The translations under genes were made by a program, and so were the position numbers. A stretch of 64,000 nucleotides of DNA from Nostoc sp. UHCC 0302 (lineage in GTDB: Bacteria > Cyanobacteriota > Cyanobacteriia > Cyanobacteriales > Nostocaceae), in contig NZ_CP151099.1 in NCBI RefSeq assembly GCF_038096175.1, forward strand, positions 5,189,484 through 5,253,483. Reading direction: 5' to 3'. The notes below the pieces were generated by a model. That model had not been told where the DNA came from and ran no database searches. It saw only the letters and a program-made list of their open reading frames with translations. How positions within the stretch are numbered: the first letter of the stretch is position 1; each line of letters begins with the position of its first letter. Shown here piece by piece: positions 35,501 through 43,735 of this stretch.

Positions 35501-35673
35501 AGTAAACCTGCCTCCATGCCTCCATACCTGGCGCTAATTGCCACAGCAGCAAAAAATAGCAAGAAAATAGTTGGTTTTAGCAGTGGCTGTAGTAATTGTG
35601 TTAGTAGTAAGGCGCTACTAACAGCTAAAAATGCCACAGCATAGGGCGCAAGTAGAAGGCGTATTCCTTTCAA
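32554..35673 (-). CDS. Hybrid sensor histidine kinase (membrane, four PAS, REC)
   Basis: 1039 aa. Order seen: N-terminal membrane domain (about 8-105, three or four helices, DUF4118/KdpD-like with RYGGMEAGLLATALSSL), four PAS/PAC units (about 125-240, 250-375, 385-505, 515-645), HisKA with the phospho-acceptor His in [13 protein letters not shown] (about 680), HATPase (N box NLLSNAVKF, G boxes DTGLGIAG and GGLGLGLAI) and a C-terminal receiver (VLVVDDEADA, acceptor Asp in ILVSDIGMP, Lys in HVPKPAN). No haem- or flavin-specific residues stand out, so the signal is unknown. It is a single gene on the minus strand with a 717-base upstream gap. Confidence 0.92.
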   Translation of the reverse strand: MKGIRLLLAPYAVAFLAVSSALLLTQLLQPLLKPTIFLLFFAAVAISARYGGMEAGLLATALSSLVVSYFFLEPVFSLLVGNQDSIVRLGLFVLVSTIISWLSSELRTAKQNLEASMQKLQVSEARFRRLAESNIIGIIVANLDGAIAETNNAFLNMVGYTREDFLSGRVRWREMTAPEYIEVSDRAIKELKTKGVCQPFEKEYIRKDGSRVPILLGSALLENNPEHIICFALDLSNKKQAEIALRKSEERYRAFVEQSSEGIWRIELEEPIALDSSEEEQIQHFYKYAYLAECNNAMAQMYGFAHAEEIIGARLADFLIPSDPQNIAYLRNFIRSDYRLSDAESHEIDKQGNFKYFLNNLVGIVENGVLVRAWGTQRDITERKLSESLLHQREEQLRLITNAVPVQISYVDTQQRYRFNNKGYEDWFDLPASEISGKHIKEVVGESVYQLILPYIETVLSGEQVTYETQLPHKDGTNHYVNVTYVPQFGQHEKVEGFVALITDVTVNKLAEAALKQSEKRLRTLTEKVRVIPWEANATTGNFTYVGPQTADILGYSVSDWFADGFWAEHMHPEDRQWAIQYCAESSLSLNNYEFEYRMLADDGRVVWLYDIVNVVRDEDGPQLLYGFMIDISDRKQAEQEREQLLKSEQAARAEAEAANRMKDEFLATLSHELRTPLNAMLGWTQLLKTRRFDETTTARALETIDRNTRALAQLIEDVLDVSRIIRGTLCLNTHRVELVPIIEAAIDTVRSAAQAKEINIECQFDPTVGVVVGDANRLQQVVWNLLSNAVKFTTKGGRVNLQLERIESGIQIRVSDTGLGIAGEFLPHVFERFRQADSSRTRSHGGLGLGLAIVRHLVELHGGTVRAESSGIGHGATFVVNLPMKAIYVEANTAEQLSSIVSPQETNNVLPSLDGLRVLVVDDEADARHLLTMILEQHGAEVMAVASAQEAIIAVQKFQPDILVSDIGMPQQDGYALIRQLRALSPEQGGRIPAVALTAYARAEDRTQALLAGFQLHVPKPANPAELAAVVANLAGRR

Positions 35674-36390
35674 TGTGGCTTCTCCTTTGATGCAGCTAGC
35701 TAAAATATTATTCCCGAAATTAGCTAGGCAATGCGAACACCTTCGGTGCGCCGGAGGCGTTGTTGTAGAGTTGAGAGAAGTCTGATCTAAGCAAGCCTTA
35801 GCTCAGAACTTCAGGGCAGCTTGCTGTTTATCGCAAGCATTCCAAGGGTAGGCTAGTAGAGTTGGCTTAGCAAAGCTATCCTCACCACCTATTATGCATC
35901 GGAAAAATCCACAGCTAATGCCTAGTTGCTGCTAATCTATCTAAAGTCACAAAACTTAGTTGTAATTAGTACTTAATTAAGTTCTAATTATCATTCTAAT
36001 GATATAATAAATTTATTTCGTTTTCTATCAAAAAATATAGATTTATCAACTCTTAAGGATGATTCATTCTATGAGGTAAATAATTATTTTACTTTATAAG
36101 TTTAACTGTAATTAAATCTTATTTTGCTAATTAATAAATTAAAGTTTTATAACAGCCATAAACCATTTATACATAGTGATAACCCTAATTTCTAAAGAAG
36201 TCGGGGTTTTAAAATCTCAACGAATGAGGATGAATGATACACTTTTTGCGTTATTAGTAGTCAAGGAACTGGAGAATAGAGAGCGGCAGAGTAAATCCTT
36301 CCTTATCCTCGTTGTCTCTCCAATCTCCAATCCCCATTACCCCTTATCCCCAGAGGGGGCCCCACCTTCCCCAGTCCCCAACCCCTATAA
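35674..36390. other. Divergent spacer with AT-rich core
   Basis: About 720 bases between the kinase and helicase genes. 35690-35770 has a short GC-rich repeat; 35930-36170 is strongly AT-rich; 36290-36390 is CCCAATCCCC-type low-complexity repeat. A 78-codon frame at 36176-36412 runs into the repeat and looks spurious. Confidence 0.5.
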
Positions 36391-37992
36391 ATGCCTCGCA
36401 CTCCCACATTAACTTTTGATCGCGGCACATTAATTTTACATCCACCACCACGTGGCAAAGCTTGGATGGACTATGCCACATGGGATGATAGAGTGGAAAA
36501 ATTCCGCATTCCAGCGATTAGATATCGATCGCTAGTGGAAGCACTACAAGAGTCAGAGATTAACTTTATTGACGAGGCGAAGGAATTTTATCCTCTAGAT
36601 TTGGTTCCTAGTCTAGAAATGGAACCATATCCCCATCAGAGTGAGGCATTAGCAGCTTGGAAACTGGCAGGAAGGCAAGGGCTAGTGGTACTTCCTACCG
36701 CAGCGGGAAAGACTTATTTGGCGCAAATGGCGATGCAGGCGACGCCACGCACAACGTTGATTGTAGTGCCAACCTTGGATTTAATGCATCAATGGTATGC
36801 ACATCTGGTAGCGGCGTTCCCCGATGCTGAAGTGGGATTGCTGGGGGGTGGTTCGCGGGATAAGACACCCATCTTAGTTTCAACTTACGACAGTGCTGCA
36901 ATACACGCGGAAACGCTGGGCAACCAATATGCTTTGATTGTTTTTGATGAATGCCATCATTTGCCGACAGATTTTAATCGTGTGATTGCGGAGTATGCGA
37001 TCGCACCCTATCGTTTAGGACTGTCAGCAACACCAGAACGCACTGATGGTAAACACGCTGACTTAAATATCCTCATTGGTAGAGAAGTATATCGCAAACG
37101 CGCTGAAGATTTAGCAGGCAAGGCGTTAGCAGAGCATGAAATTGTTCAAATTAAGGTGAAGTTATCGCAACTTGAGCGAGAAAGATATAACCAGTTAATT
37201 CAAACTCGCAATGACTTTTTAAAGCAATCAAAAATTTCTTTAGGGAGTATTCAAGGTTGGCAAATGTTCGTGCAAATGAGTGCGCGATCGCAACCTGGAC
37301 GTAGAGCTATGTTAGCACACCGCGAAGCCAAAGAAATTGCTTTGGGTACTGATGGTAAATTGCGAATTTTGGTTGATTTATTAGCAGAACATTACCCCGC
37401 CAGGATTTTAATTTTCACTGCTGATAATGCTACGGTTTACCGCATTTCTCAAGATTTACTAATTCCGGCAATTACTCATCAAACACCTGTGAAAGAACGG
37501 CATGAGATTTTAACCAAATTTCGGGAGGGTGAATATAACACTTTGGTTGCTTCTCATGTGTTAAATGAGGGTGTTGATGTGCCTGCGGCTTCTATAGCAA
37601 TTATTTTATCGGGGACTGGTTCGGCAAGGGAGTACATTCAACGGTTGGGAAGGGTTTTACGTAAGGGGAATATTGAAAATAAGCAGGCAATTTTGTATGA
37701 GGTGGTAACGGAGGATACGAGTGAGGAGGGAACTTCGGCAAGGCGAAGAGGGGAGAGGAATAACGAACCGCAGAGGCGCGGAGGACGCAGAGAAGAGGAG
37801 AATAAGAGAGGAACTTTGCAGGTTGTGTATGGAAGTGGGAAGGAAAGGAGTGCTAAGGCAGCGGAACAGTTAGAAATAAATTATTCAACGGAAAAGTTAA
37901 AATCTAAAATCCAAAATTCAGATGTTACCGACAGAGTTATTGATGCATCGCCAAAACGGGGAGGAGATTATCCCGAAGAGGCTGAAGATTGA
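36391..37992 (+). CDS. XPB-like DEAD/DEAH helicase with repeat-derived insertion
   Basis: Superfamily 2 helicase, 533 aa: Walker A PTAAGKT (102-108), DECH (186-189), SAT (212-214), motif V SHVLNEGVDVP, motif VI QRLGRVLRKG (417-426). The N-terminal domain (1-80) matches XPB damage-recognition-like modules. After the core, residues about 443-485 are a low-complexity R/G/E stretch encoded by dispersed repeats, and the final 40 residues run 71 bases into the nuclease gene, also repeat-like. Archaeal XPB pairs with Bax1 in nucleotide excision repair; the downstream DUF790 gene makes the same pair here. The C-terminal extension may be non-functional. Confidence 0.88.
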   Translation: MPRTPTLTFDRGTLILHPPPRGKAWMDYATWDDRVEKFRIPAIRYRSLVEALQESEINFIDEAKEFYPLDLVPSLEMEPYPHQSEALAAWKLAGRQGLVVLPTAAGKTYLAQMAMQATPRTTLIVVPTLDLMHQWYAHLVAAFPDAEVGLLGGGSRDKTPILVSTYDSAAIHAETLGNQYALIVFDECHHLPTDFNRVIAEYAIAPYRLGLSATPERTDGKHADLNILIGREVYRKRAEDLAGKALAEHEIVQIKVKLSQLERERYNQLIQTRNDFLKQSKISLGSIQGWQMFVQMSARSQPGRRAMLAHREAKEIALGTDGKLRILVDLLAEHYPARILIFTADNATVYRISQDLLIPAITHQTPVKERHEILTKFREGEYNTLVASHVLNEGVDVPAASIAIILSGTGSAREYIQRLGRVLRKGNIENKQAILYEVVTEDTSEEGTSARRRGERNNEPQRRGGRREEENKRGTLQVVYGSGKERSAKAAEQLEINYSTEKLKSKIQNSDVTDRVIDASPKRGGDYPEEAED

Positions 37993-39136
37993 TACTAAAA
38001 CTTCAGAGTTGGCGATTGAGTTAATTAATTATTTTCAAGCAGCAGTAGGTAAGACTCAGGGTGCACTGGAACGTCTACTTTCTGATTTTGAAGGTGATGC
38101 AACAGATTATCGCGTGAAACGGGGATTAGCTTATATTCTTAAAAGCAGTTTCTGTACGTTTGAGGTAGTTAGCCCGTTAGAACCGCCAATGTTAAGAGAA
38201 CGGGTATTTGCAATGGCTGCAAAATCAGTTTCTAGTCGGGAATCAACACAAGTTACTCTTAGCAAAGTCGCTGATGAGTTAACTCAAGAACTTGAACGCG
38301 AGGTTTTAATAGAACAAGTTCGTGATGGACTATATGCTGATTTAGCTGAGAATAAAATTTTGACTAATTTTGATGCACCAATACCGTCTGATTTGTTAAA
38401 TCGATATAACTTATCTCAAGTACAAGGTGTATTTTATAAAGCTAGTCAACTTGTGTTAAATGCTCATCGGAATGTTCCGGGAGAATATAAGCTGTTATTT
38501 CGTTATCTCAAGTTGTTTCAATTAATGGCTTATATAGAGGGTGATGCTGACCACGGATTTACAATTACCATTGATGGGCCGACAAGTTTATTTAATCCTA
38601 GTACGCGATATGGTTTAGCGATCGCTAAACTTATCCCCGCTTTACTTCACGTTACTAAATGGAGTCTTTCCTCTATTCTCCAAACCCGTGACGCCTATAC
38701 AAATGCTTGGAAAACTGGACGTTTTACCCTCAATTCTGAATGTGGTTTGGTATCGCATTATCCACCAGGAAAACCCTACGATAGTATGCTAGAAGCATCC
38801 TTTGCTGATAAGTGGGATTCGCTTAAAAGTGGCTGGGTATTAGAGAGAGAAGTTGATTTAATTCCCATTCCCGGTAGTGTAATGATACCTGATTTTCGCT
38901 TGGTGCATCCTGATGGGCGCAGCTTCTTATTAGAAATTGTTGGTTATTGGCGACCGGAATATTTACAAAAGAAGTTTTCTCAGGTACGGCGTGCTGGACG
39001 TGACGACTTAATTTTGGCCATTTCCGAGCGACTTAATTTAGAAAAAGCGGGAGTAAAATTAAATGATGTCCCTGCAAGAATTGTTTGGTTTAAAGATAAG
39101 TTATTGCCAAAATCTGTGTTAGCTGTAATAGATTAA
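37922..39136 (+). CDS. Bax1-like nuclease (DUF790)
   Basis: 404 aa, ATG at 37922 (MLPTELLMHR, the usual start of the family). N-terminal RNA/DNA-binding-like helical domain, middle ALERLLSDFEG and GPTSLFNPSTRYG segments, and a C-terminal PD-(D/E)XK-type fold with VMIPDFRLVHPDG (Asp), FLLEIVGYWRP (Glu). In archaea Bax1 is the nuclease partner of XPB and cuts unwound DNA bubbles. It overlaps the helicase by 71 bases, so both are made from one mRNA. Cyanobacterial members are little studied. Confidence 0.85.
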   Translation: MLPTELLMHRQNGEEIIPKRLKIDTKTSELAIELINYFQAAVGKTQGALERLLSDFEGDATDYRVKRGLAYILKSSFCTFEVVSPLEPPMLRERVFAMAAKSVSSRESTQVTLSKVADELTQELEREVLIEQVRDGLYADLAENKILTNFDAPIPSDLLNRYNLSQVQGVFYKASQLVLNAHRNVPGEYKLLFRYLKLFQLMAYIEGDADHGFTITIDGPTSLFNPSTRYGLAIAKLIPALLHVTKWSLSSILQTRDAYTNAWKTGRFTLNSECGLVSHYPPGKPYDSMLEASFADKWDSLKSGWVLEREVDLIPIPGSVMIPDFRLVHPDGRSFLLEIVGYWRPEYLQKKFSQVRRAGRDDLILAISERLNLEKAGVKLNDVPARIVWFKDKLLPKSVLAVID

Positions 39137-39245
39137 TTAAGGGGACAGACTAATTGATAATATGTAATTATAGCTATGGGAGATAAGGAAGTAGGAGAAT
39201 AACTAATGCCCCATGCCCCATGTCCCACGCCTAACGAAAAATAAC

Positions 39246-39482
39246 ATGAAAACTATAGAAACAATCGCCACAGTTACAAAAGATGGCAAAATTACAGCAC
39301 AAATACCACTGGATATACCCGAAGGTGAACATCAAATTGTGATAGTAATTGATGAAAAGCCTTTGGCAGAGAAAGTAGAGAGTAAAGAAAAGAAAGCGCC
39401 TCTCAAATTCTCCGCCTATCCTGTAGGATTAGTCTCAGAAAGTCTAACTTTCCGTAGAGAAGAACTCTATGCAAATGACTAA
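39246..39482 (+). CDS. Small antitoxin paired with a PIN toxin
   Basis: 78 aa from the ATG at 39246 (MKTIETIATV); the frame extends 11 codons upstream into repeat-like sequence. Residues 1-40 have the AbrB-like beta pattern (IETIATVTKDGKITAQIPL), used as an antitoxin N-terminus; the rest is basic and polar, ending in SESLTFRREELYAND. It overlaps the PIN gene by 14 bases, which is the normal toxin-antitoxin arrangement. Confidence 0.75.
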   Translation: MKTIETIATVTKDGKITAQIPLDIPEGEHQIVIVIDEKPLAEKVESKEKKAPLKFSAYPVGLVSESLTFRREELYAND

Positions 39483-39918
39483 TAGCTCTGTCTTCATCGA
39501 TACGAATATTTTAGTTTATGCAAATTTAGCCTTGTCACCATTTCATGTACAAGCTACAGAACGACTTCAGACGTTTTCAGAACAAGGCATTGAAATATGG
39601 ATTAGCCGCCAAACTTTGCGGGAATATCTAGCAGCAATGACAAGGCGAGGGGACTTAACAGGAGACATTCCTATGGCATCCTTAGTAGCAGATGTGAGAT
39701 ATTTTGCTAGTTCCTTTCGCTTAGCAGAAGATAACTTATTGGTAACAGAGAGGTTACTGACAATCATGGAGGAAATTCTTAGCGGCGGTAAGCAAGTTCA
39801 TGATGCAAATATTGTTGCCACGATGCTAGTTTATGGAATTCCTCAGTTACTAACTCATAACACAAGTGATTTTGCGCGGTTTTCTCAGTTAATTACTCTA
39901 TTACCATTAGAAAATTAG
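39469..39918 (+). CDS. PIN-domain toxin (VapC-like ribonuclease)
   Basis: 149 aa. Acidic residues of the PIN active site are visible: D in FIDTNILVY, E in LREYLAAM, D in QVHDANIVATM and D in HNTSDFARF. The start could be 39469 or the ATG two codons later. Known VapC toxins cut tRNA or rRNA. It is translationally coupled to the small upstream antitoxin. Confidence 0.85.
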   Translation: MQMTNSSVFIDTNILVYANLALSPFHVQATERLQTFSEQGIEIWISRQTLREYLAAMTRRGDLTGDIPMASLVADVRYFASSFRLAEDNLLVTERLLTIMEEILSGGKQVHDANIVATMLVYGIPQLLTHNTSDFARFSQLITLLPLEN

Positions 39919-40242
39919 ATGGGTTTGTGTTAAAGTTCATGAAAATTTAGAATATTTTTGCGTAGGGGTAGTCCAACCCAAGCATCGCTTCACCTCAAAA
40001 CAGTAAAATTCAAGTTATTAACCTCATCAATTAAGCTTTAAACTCAAAGTTCGGAGTTTTTATCTCAAATTTCCATGTTCTGCACTCAGAGTTTTGTGTT
40101 CCAAGCTTGAAGTTTCGTCTTCCAAACTCAAATTTCCGAGTTCTGACGTTAAATAATGATGTTGTAAAGGCAAAACTCCATTCATTATTCTAAAGTCTCA
40201 AGCGATCGCATATCTCCAACTGTATTTTACAATCCCACAGAA
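39919..40242. other. Spacer with degenerate 15-25-bp repeats
   Basis: Between the convergent PIN and nuclease genes. 40020-40150 contains loosely repeated phrases of the form CAAAxTTCxGAGTTxTxxTCTCAAA, with decayed similarity to one another. No hairpin terminator is clear. Confidence 0.5.
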
Positions 40243-40935
40243 CTAACTCCAAACCGGTCTGCGTTCCCAATACTGGGCAACTCTTTGTTCCCACTGCTCC
40301 CAGTAGTCTTTGATAGCTGCTGATTCAAACCAAAATATCTCAGCCGGCATCTCTGGAATCGCTACCACTAACAAAGCATGATTTATCTGAATACCATAAT
40401 CTCGATAATACTCGTTAATTGCTCCCATATATGCCGTAATTTGCAGTGGATGTTCGTATAAATGCTCAATTGAGCCTTTGGGTTTGTCTGCGGTTTTCCA
40501 CTCACAAACGCAGGGAATGCCTTGATAGCTAGCAATACAATCAACTTTGCCCGAATAGCTCAAATCATAATGAAACACGGAACCTTCAACAAGTCTAACT
40601 GTGTCGATTTCTTGTAAAACTGGCTTGATACTTTCCCAATAAGGAAGACTCGCTTCCGGACAAACAGGATTTTGACCAAGCAAGTAGCGTTCAATTTGTT
40701 TATGCGTTTGCGTTCCCCGACGACTAGCGTTTGTAGAAATGCGGGTAGCTTCTTCTGCACCAACACGCGCTTTCCAGTTCAATAATCTGTCACGGTCTGC
40801 TTGGGGTTTAGTAGCATTAAGTATTGTAGTAACGCTAGGAAGGCGATTACCCTTGGCATCTACATAATATTGTTTACCATTTTCTCTCTGAGATTTGGCA
40901 TTAATCCGAGGTAGCAGTTGGGTGTCAAATTGCAT
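40243..40935 (-). CDS. PD-(D/E)XK exonuclease-like protein (MGME1/RecB-type)
   Basis: 230 aa. Nuclease motifs: H78 (RGTQTHKQIE, the RecB motif His), D132 (SGKVDCIA), E145 and K147 (CEWKTAD), Q165 (PLQITAYMGA). This is the PD-(D/E)XK arrangement of MGME1/RecB-type nucleases, which act on single-strand ends. ATG at 40935 with no strong ribosome site. Stand-alone gene; a role in phage defence or DNA repair is possible but not shown. Confidence 0.8.
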   Translation of the reverse strand: MQFDTQLLPRINAKSQRENGKQYYVDAKGNRLPSVTTILNATKPQADRDRLLNWKARVGAEEATRISTNASRRGTQTHKQIERYLLGQNPVCPEASLPYWESIKPVLQEIDTVRLVEGSVFHYDLSYSGKVDCIASYQGIPCVCEWKTADKPKGSIEHLYEHPLQITAYMGAINEYYRDYGIQINHALLVVAIPEMPAEIFWFESAAIKDYWEQWEQRVAQYWERRPVWS

Positions 40936-41228
40936 CAGCTTTTATATTGGCTTTGAGATTACCTCTAAGAGGAAAGTGGAATAGTAAGTAGTGGCGTGTT
41001 ATCGCTTTAGCGTAACGCACCACCACAATTCAAGGTGCGTTACTACTACTACCAGATACTATTACTCAGTTGTGCTTGATTGAAGCGATCGCAGTTTGTT
41101 CTTCGCTGCACATCTTAATACTGAGTTGCATTCTCAACCCTAAAATCTTCATCTAAATTAATTAGCGATATATCGCAAATATATCGCGATATATCGTATA
41201 GTAGAGAAAGTTGATTTGAGATTCATTT
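40936..41228. other. Intergenic region before padR
   Basis: Contains a GCGTTATCGCTTTAGCGTAACGC-like inverted repeat (about 40985-41040) and the padR operator at 41165-41196. No coding frame. Confidence 0.5.
41165..41196. promoter_or_regulatory. Triple palindromic operator before the PadR gene
   Basis: Overlapping palindromes: GCGATATATCGC (41165-41176), ATATATCGCGATATAT (41179-41194) and CGATATATCG (41187-41196). They end 32 bases before the padR ATG, where a -10 box would lie. PadR repressors usually bind such AT-rich inverted repeats and autoregulate. Confidence 0.75.
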
Positions 41229-41855
41229 ATGTTTAGACATTTTCAGTTGCGCTTTCCGACAGTTGCATGGGCAGGAATCAGCGAAGATGATTTATTGCTT
41301 GTTAGTTCTCGGTTTCAGCATGGCAAGCATCATGGCAGACATCATGACAAACACTTTGGCAATGAAATGTTTGGTCGTGGCTGGGGAGATGAACACCGGA
41401 ACCGTCGGGGTGACATCAAATTCATTCTGTTGGAATTGTTATCCGAACACCCTAGTCACGGTTATGACCTAATTAAAGAGATGGAAAATCGCTATGGCGG
41501 TTTTCGTCGTCTCAGTCCTGGCTCAGTGTATCCAACACTCCAGTTACTGGAAGAAGGTGGTTATCTCAAGAGCGCACAAGAAGGTGGCAAGCGGATTTAC
41601 ACAATCACAGATGAGGGTAGACAACTCTTAGCAGAACGTACTCAACAGGAAACTTCAGACTCTCCTGCGGATACCTTCAAAACTTTTATGAAAGGTAAGC
41701 CCCAAGAGTTTATGGAGTTACGGAATGCTGTAACAGAATTAGCTAATGTTGTGGTGCAAGTTGCTCGTAGTGGCAATGTTGAGCGAATCAATCGGGTGCG
41801 TGAGCTTATAGAGCAAGTTAAACGGGAAATTTACGCGATTCTTGCTGAGAAATAA
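41229..41855 (+). CDS. PadR-family transcriptional regulator with His-rich N-terminus
   Basis: 208 aa. Winged helix at about residues 58-130 (GDIKFILLELLSEHPSHGYDLI, LSPGSVYPTLQLLEEGGYL, KRIYTITDEGRQLL), then a C-terminal helix for dimerisation. Residues 30-56 are unusually rich in His (HGKHHGRHHDKHFGNEMFGRGWGDEH), more than ordinary PadR, and could bind metal; this part is odd and interesting. The ATG at 41229 follows the palindromic operator. The regulated target is probably itself and perhaps the next genes. Confidence 0.88.
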   Translation: MFRHFQLRFPTVAWAGISEDDLLLVSSRFQHGKHHGRHHDKHFGNEMFGRGWGDEHRNRRGDIKFILLELLSEHPSHGYDLIKEMENRYGGFRRLSPGSVYPTLQLLEEGGYLKSAQEGGKRIYTITDEGRQLLAERTQQETSDSPADTFKTFMKGKPQEFMELRNAVTELANVVVQVARSGNVERINRVRELIEQVKREIYAILAEK

Positions 41856-42227
41856 GATGCTTTCCCTCGGTTGCGTATGTCTGAATTGTTGTGATAACAA
41901 TGTTTGGTAGTGACAGAACAGAGGTCAGATCAAATTAGCACTACTAAAGCTAATCCTCATTTATTTTTCCAGGATGATTTTCTTGTAGTAAGGGCTACCC
42001 TACGGGTTCTGCGAAGCAGTATAGCCCTGATTTTATCCAACTTGAATGCTTGTAAGCTTAGCTTAATCTCAATTGTTGATCTGAGTTTATGACATCAAAT
42101 ACTTTTATACACTAGATAGAAAAATCATAATCTAACCTGGGTTTAAAGTTGCAAATATTTGAGCTTTCTGGAATTAGGTTGAGGCAGATTGAAGTGATGA
42201 TGTGAAGTTAATAATGAATGGATTAAT
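41856..42227. other. Spacer with a short dispersed repeat
   Basis: About 370 bases. 41988-42025 is a repeat of the form GGGCTACCCTACGGG...GAAGCAGTATAGCCC. The 62-codon frame at 41904-42092 (GTG start) crosses it and is likely spurious. Confidence 0.5.
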
Positions 42228-42725
42228 ATGCGCTTGCCTCTTGCTATTAGTGCAATGTTAGTGGCGTCTTTGGGTTTGAACACACCAGTAATGTCTCAAA
42301 CTTCTATATACGTATCACAAACACGAGCGATCGCTAGTTCAAACGTAGGAAAATTTAGGATTAATCGCCGATTGTGGAATCGGCAAAATATCTCTAATTA
42401 TCGTTATACGTTTCAAAGAAATTGCAATTGTTTACCCAAAGCCACAGCACCAGTGGTTATTGAAGTACGTAATGGTGTCACGACTTCGATCACTTATGCC
42501 GATAGTGGTCAACCAGCAGATATAGAATTATTTCGGAAATACAATACAATTCCCAAGCTTTTTAATATTATTAAGGATGCGATCGCCCGTAAAGCATACA
42601 ACCTGACTGTAAAATACGACCCTACACTTGGCTACCCAACTCAAATTAATATCGATTACGATAGCCAAATCGCAGATGATGAAGTATTCTTGACTATTGA
42701 AAATCTGCAAAATATCAGACACTAA
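42228..42725 (+). CDS. Secreted DUF6174-type protein, 165 aa
   Basis: Signal peptide at residues 1-23 (hydrophobic LPLAISAMLVASLGL, cut near MSQ). The mature part has the NYRYTFQRNCNCL, VEVRNGVTTSITY and FRKYNTIPKLFNIIKDAI segments of DUF6174-like periplasmic proteins, whose function is unknown. ATG start at 42228. Lone gene. Confidence 0.75.
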   Translation: MRLPLAISAMLVASLGLNTPVMSQTSIYVSQTRAIASSNVGKFRINRRLWNRQNISNYRYTFQRNCNCLPKATAPVVIEVRNGVTTSITYADSGQPADIELFRKYNTIPKLFNIIKDAIARKAYNLTVKYDPTLGYPTQINIDYDSQIADDEVFLTIENLQNIRH

Positions 42726-42806
42726 ACTTTCAGTACACCTGAACAATAGTTGACTTGGGCGGAGTGGTTTATTTTTTATCTCACTTGTTAAAATATTTAA
42801 TCCCAT

Positions 42807-43508
42807 ATGGATAAATCGCACGTTAATCAGCTGGTCGCAAGTATTTATCAAGAACTACTTCCTAGCTGCCAAATTGAGAGTGTCGACCCCCATAATCCAG
42901 TCAAAGTATACTATCTTCCTGAACCTTGGCGACTTCTCGGTACGGGAAACTACGCCGCAGTGGTTTACCACCCCGACTACCCCGACCAAGTGATAAAAAT
43001 TTACGCCCCAGGTCGCCCAGGCTTTACAGATGAAGTAGAAGTTTACCATCGCTTAGGTTCTCATTCTGCATTCTCTGAATGTTTCTATGCCAAAGACAAC
43101 TTTTTAGTCTTGAAACGGCTGTATGGAATAACCCTCTACGACAGTATTCACCGTGGCCTACGTATCCCTAAGCAAGTCATACAAGACATTGATGAAGCTC
43201 TATACTATGCCCGTAGTCGCGGTCTCAATCCCCATGACATCCACGGTCGTAATGTGATGATGCACAAAGGCAGAGGATTAGTTGTAGACATTTCAGACTT
43301 TCTTGTTCAGGAACCCTGTTTAAAGTGGAATCATCTGAAGAAAGCCTACTACTGGCTATACCTTCCCTTCTTCTACCCACTGCGGCTACAAGTGCCATAC
43401 TTTGCCCTAGATATTGTCCGCAAGACCTATCGTTTAGTAGCTTCGTTGCTATACAAAAAGCTACGACTAACGTCGGCAGTCGGGCAGAAAACTCCTACTG
43501 AGGTATAG
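42807..43508 (+). CDS. Atypical protein kinase-like protein
   Basis: 233 aa, kinase-like fold: glycine loop LLGTGNYAAVV (43-53), Lys K64 in VIKIYAPG, a possible helix-C Glu (E76 or E78), catalytic Asp D144 with N149 in NPHDIHGRNVM, and metal Asp D161 in VVDISDF. The HDIHGRN loop resembles lipopolysaccharide-kinase/APH-type small-molecule kinases more than Ser/Thr kinases. The C-terminal 70 residues carry hydrophobic helices (YWLYLPFFYPLRLQVPYFALDIV), which may bind the membrane. No partner gene is adjacent. Confidence 0.75.
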   Translation: MDKSHVNQLVASIYQELLPSCQIESVDPHNPVKVYYLPEPWRLLGTGNYAAVVYHPDYPDQVIKIYAPGRPGFTDEVEVYHRLGSHSAFSECFYAKDNFLVLKRLYGITLYDSIHRGLRIPKQVIQDIDEALYYARSRGLNPHDIHGRNVMMHKGRGLVVDISDFLVQEPCLKWNHLKKAYYWLYLPFFYPLRLQVPYFALDIVRKTYRLVASLLYKKLRLTSAVGQKTPTEV

Positions 43509-43735
43509 CATCTGTGATAATTCATTTGTATTGATTGTATTTTGAGGCTTTCAAACTCCTACTGTTTAACTAGCTGAGCGCGTAAACGTGCAGCGGCTTG
43601 TCTTCAGACATCGCTATAAAAATAAAAGACAATTTTTATTTAATAACTTTCAATATTTACATTTTGGCATTTGTATAGCCCTCAACTGATTACGCTAGGC
43701 TATTTATATCCTGGTTATTTCGAGGCGTGCTGTGT

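Noticed and set aside
36176-36412. 78-codon frame before the helicase
   Set aside because: Its second half is CCCAATCCCC low-complexity repeat, and it overlaps the helicase start in another frame.
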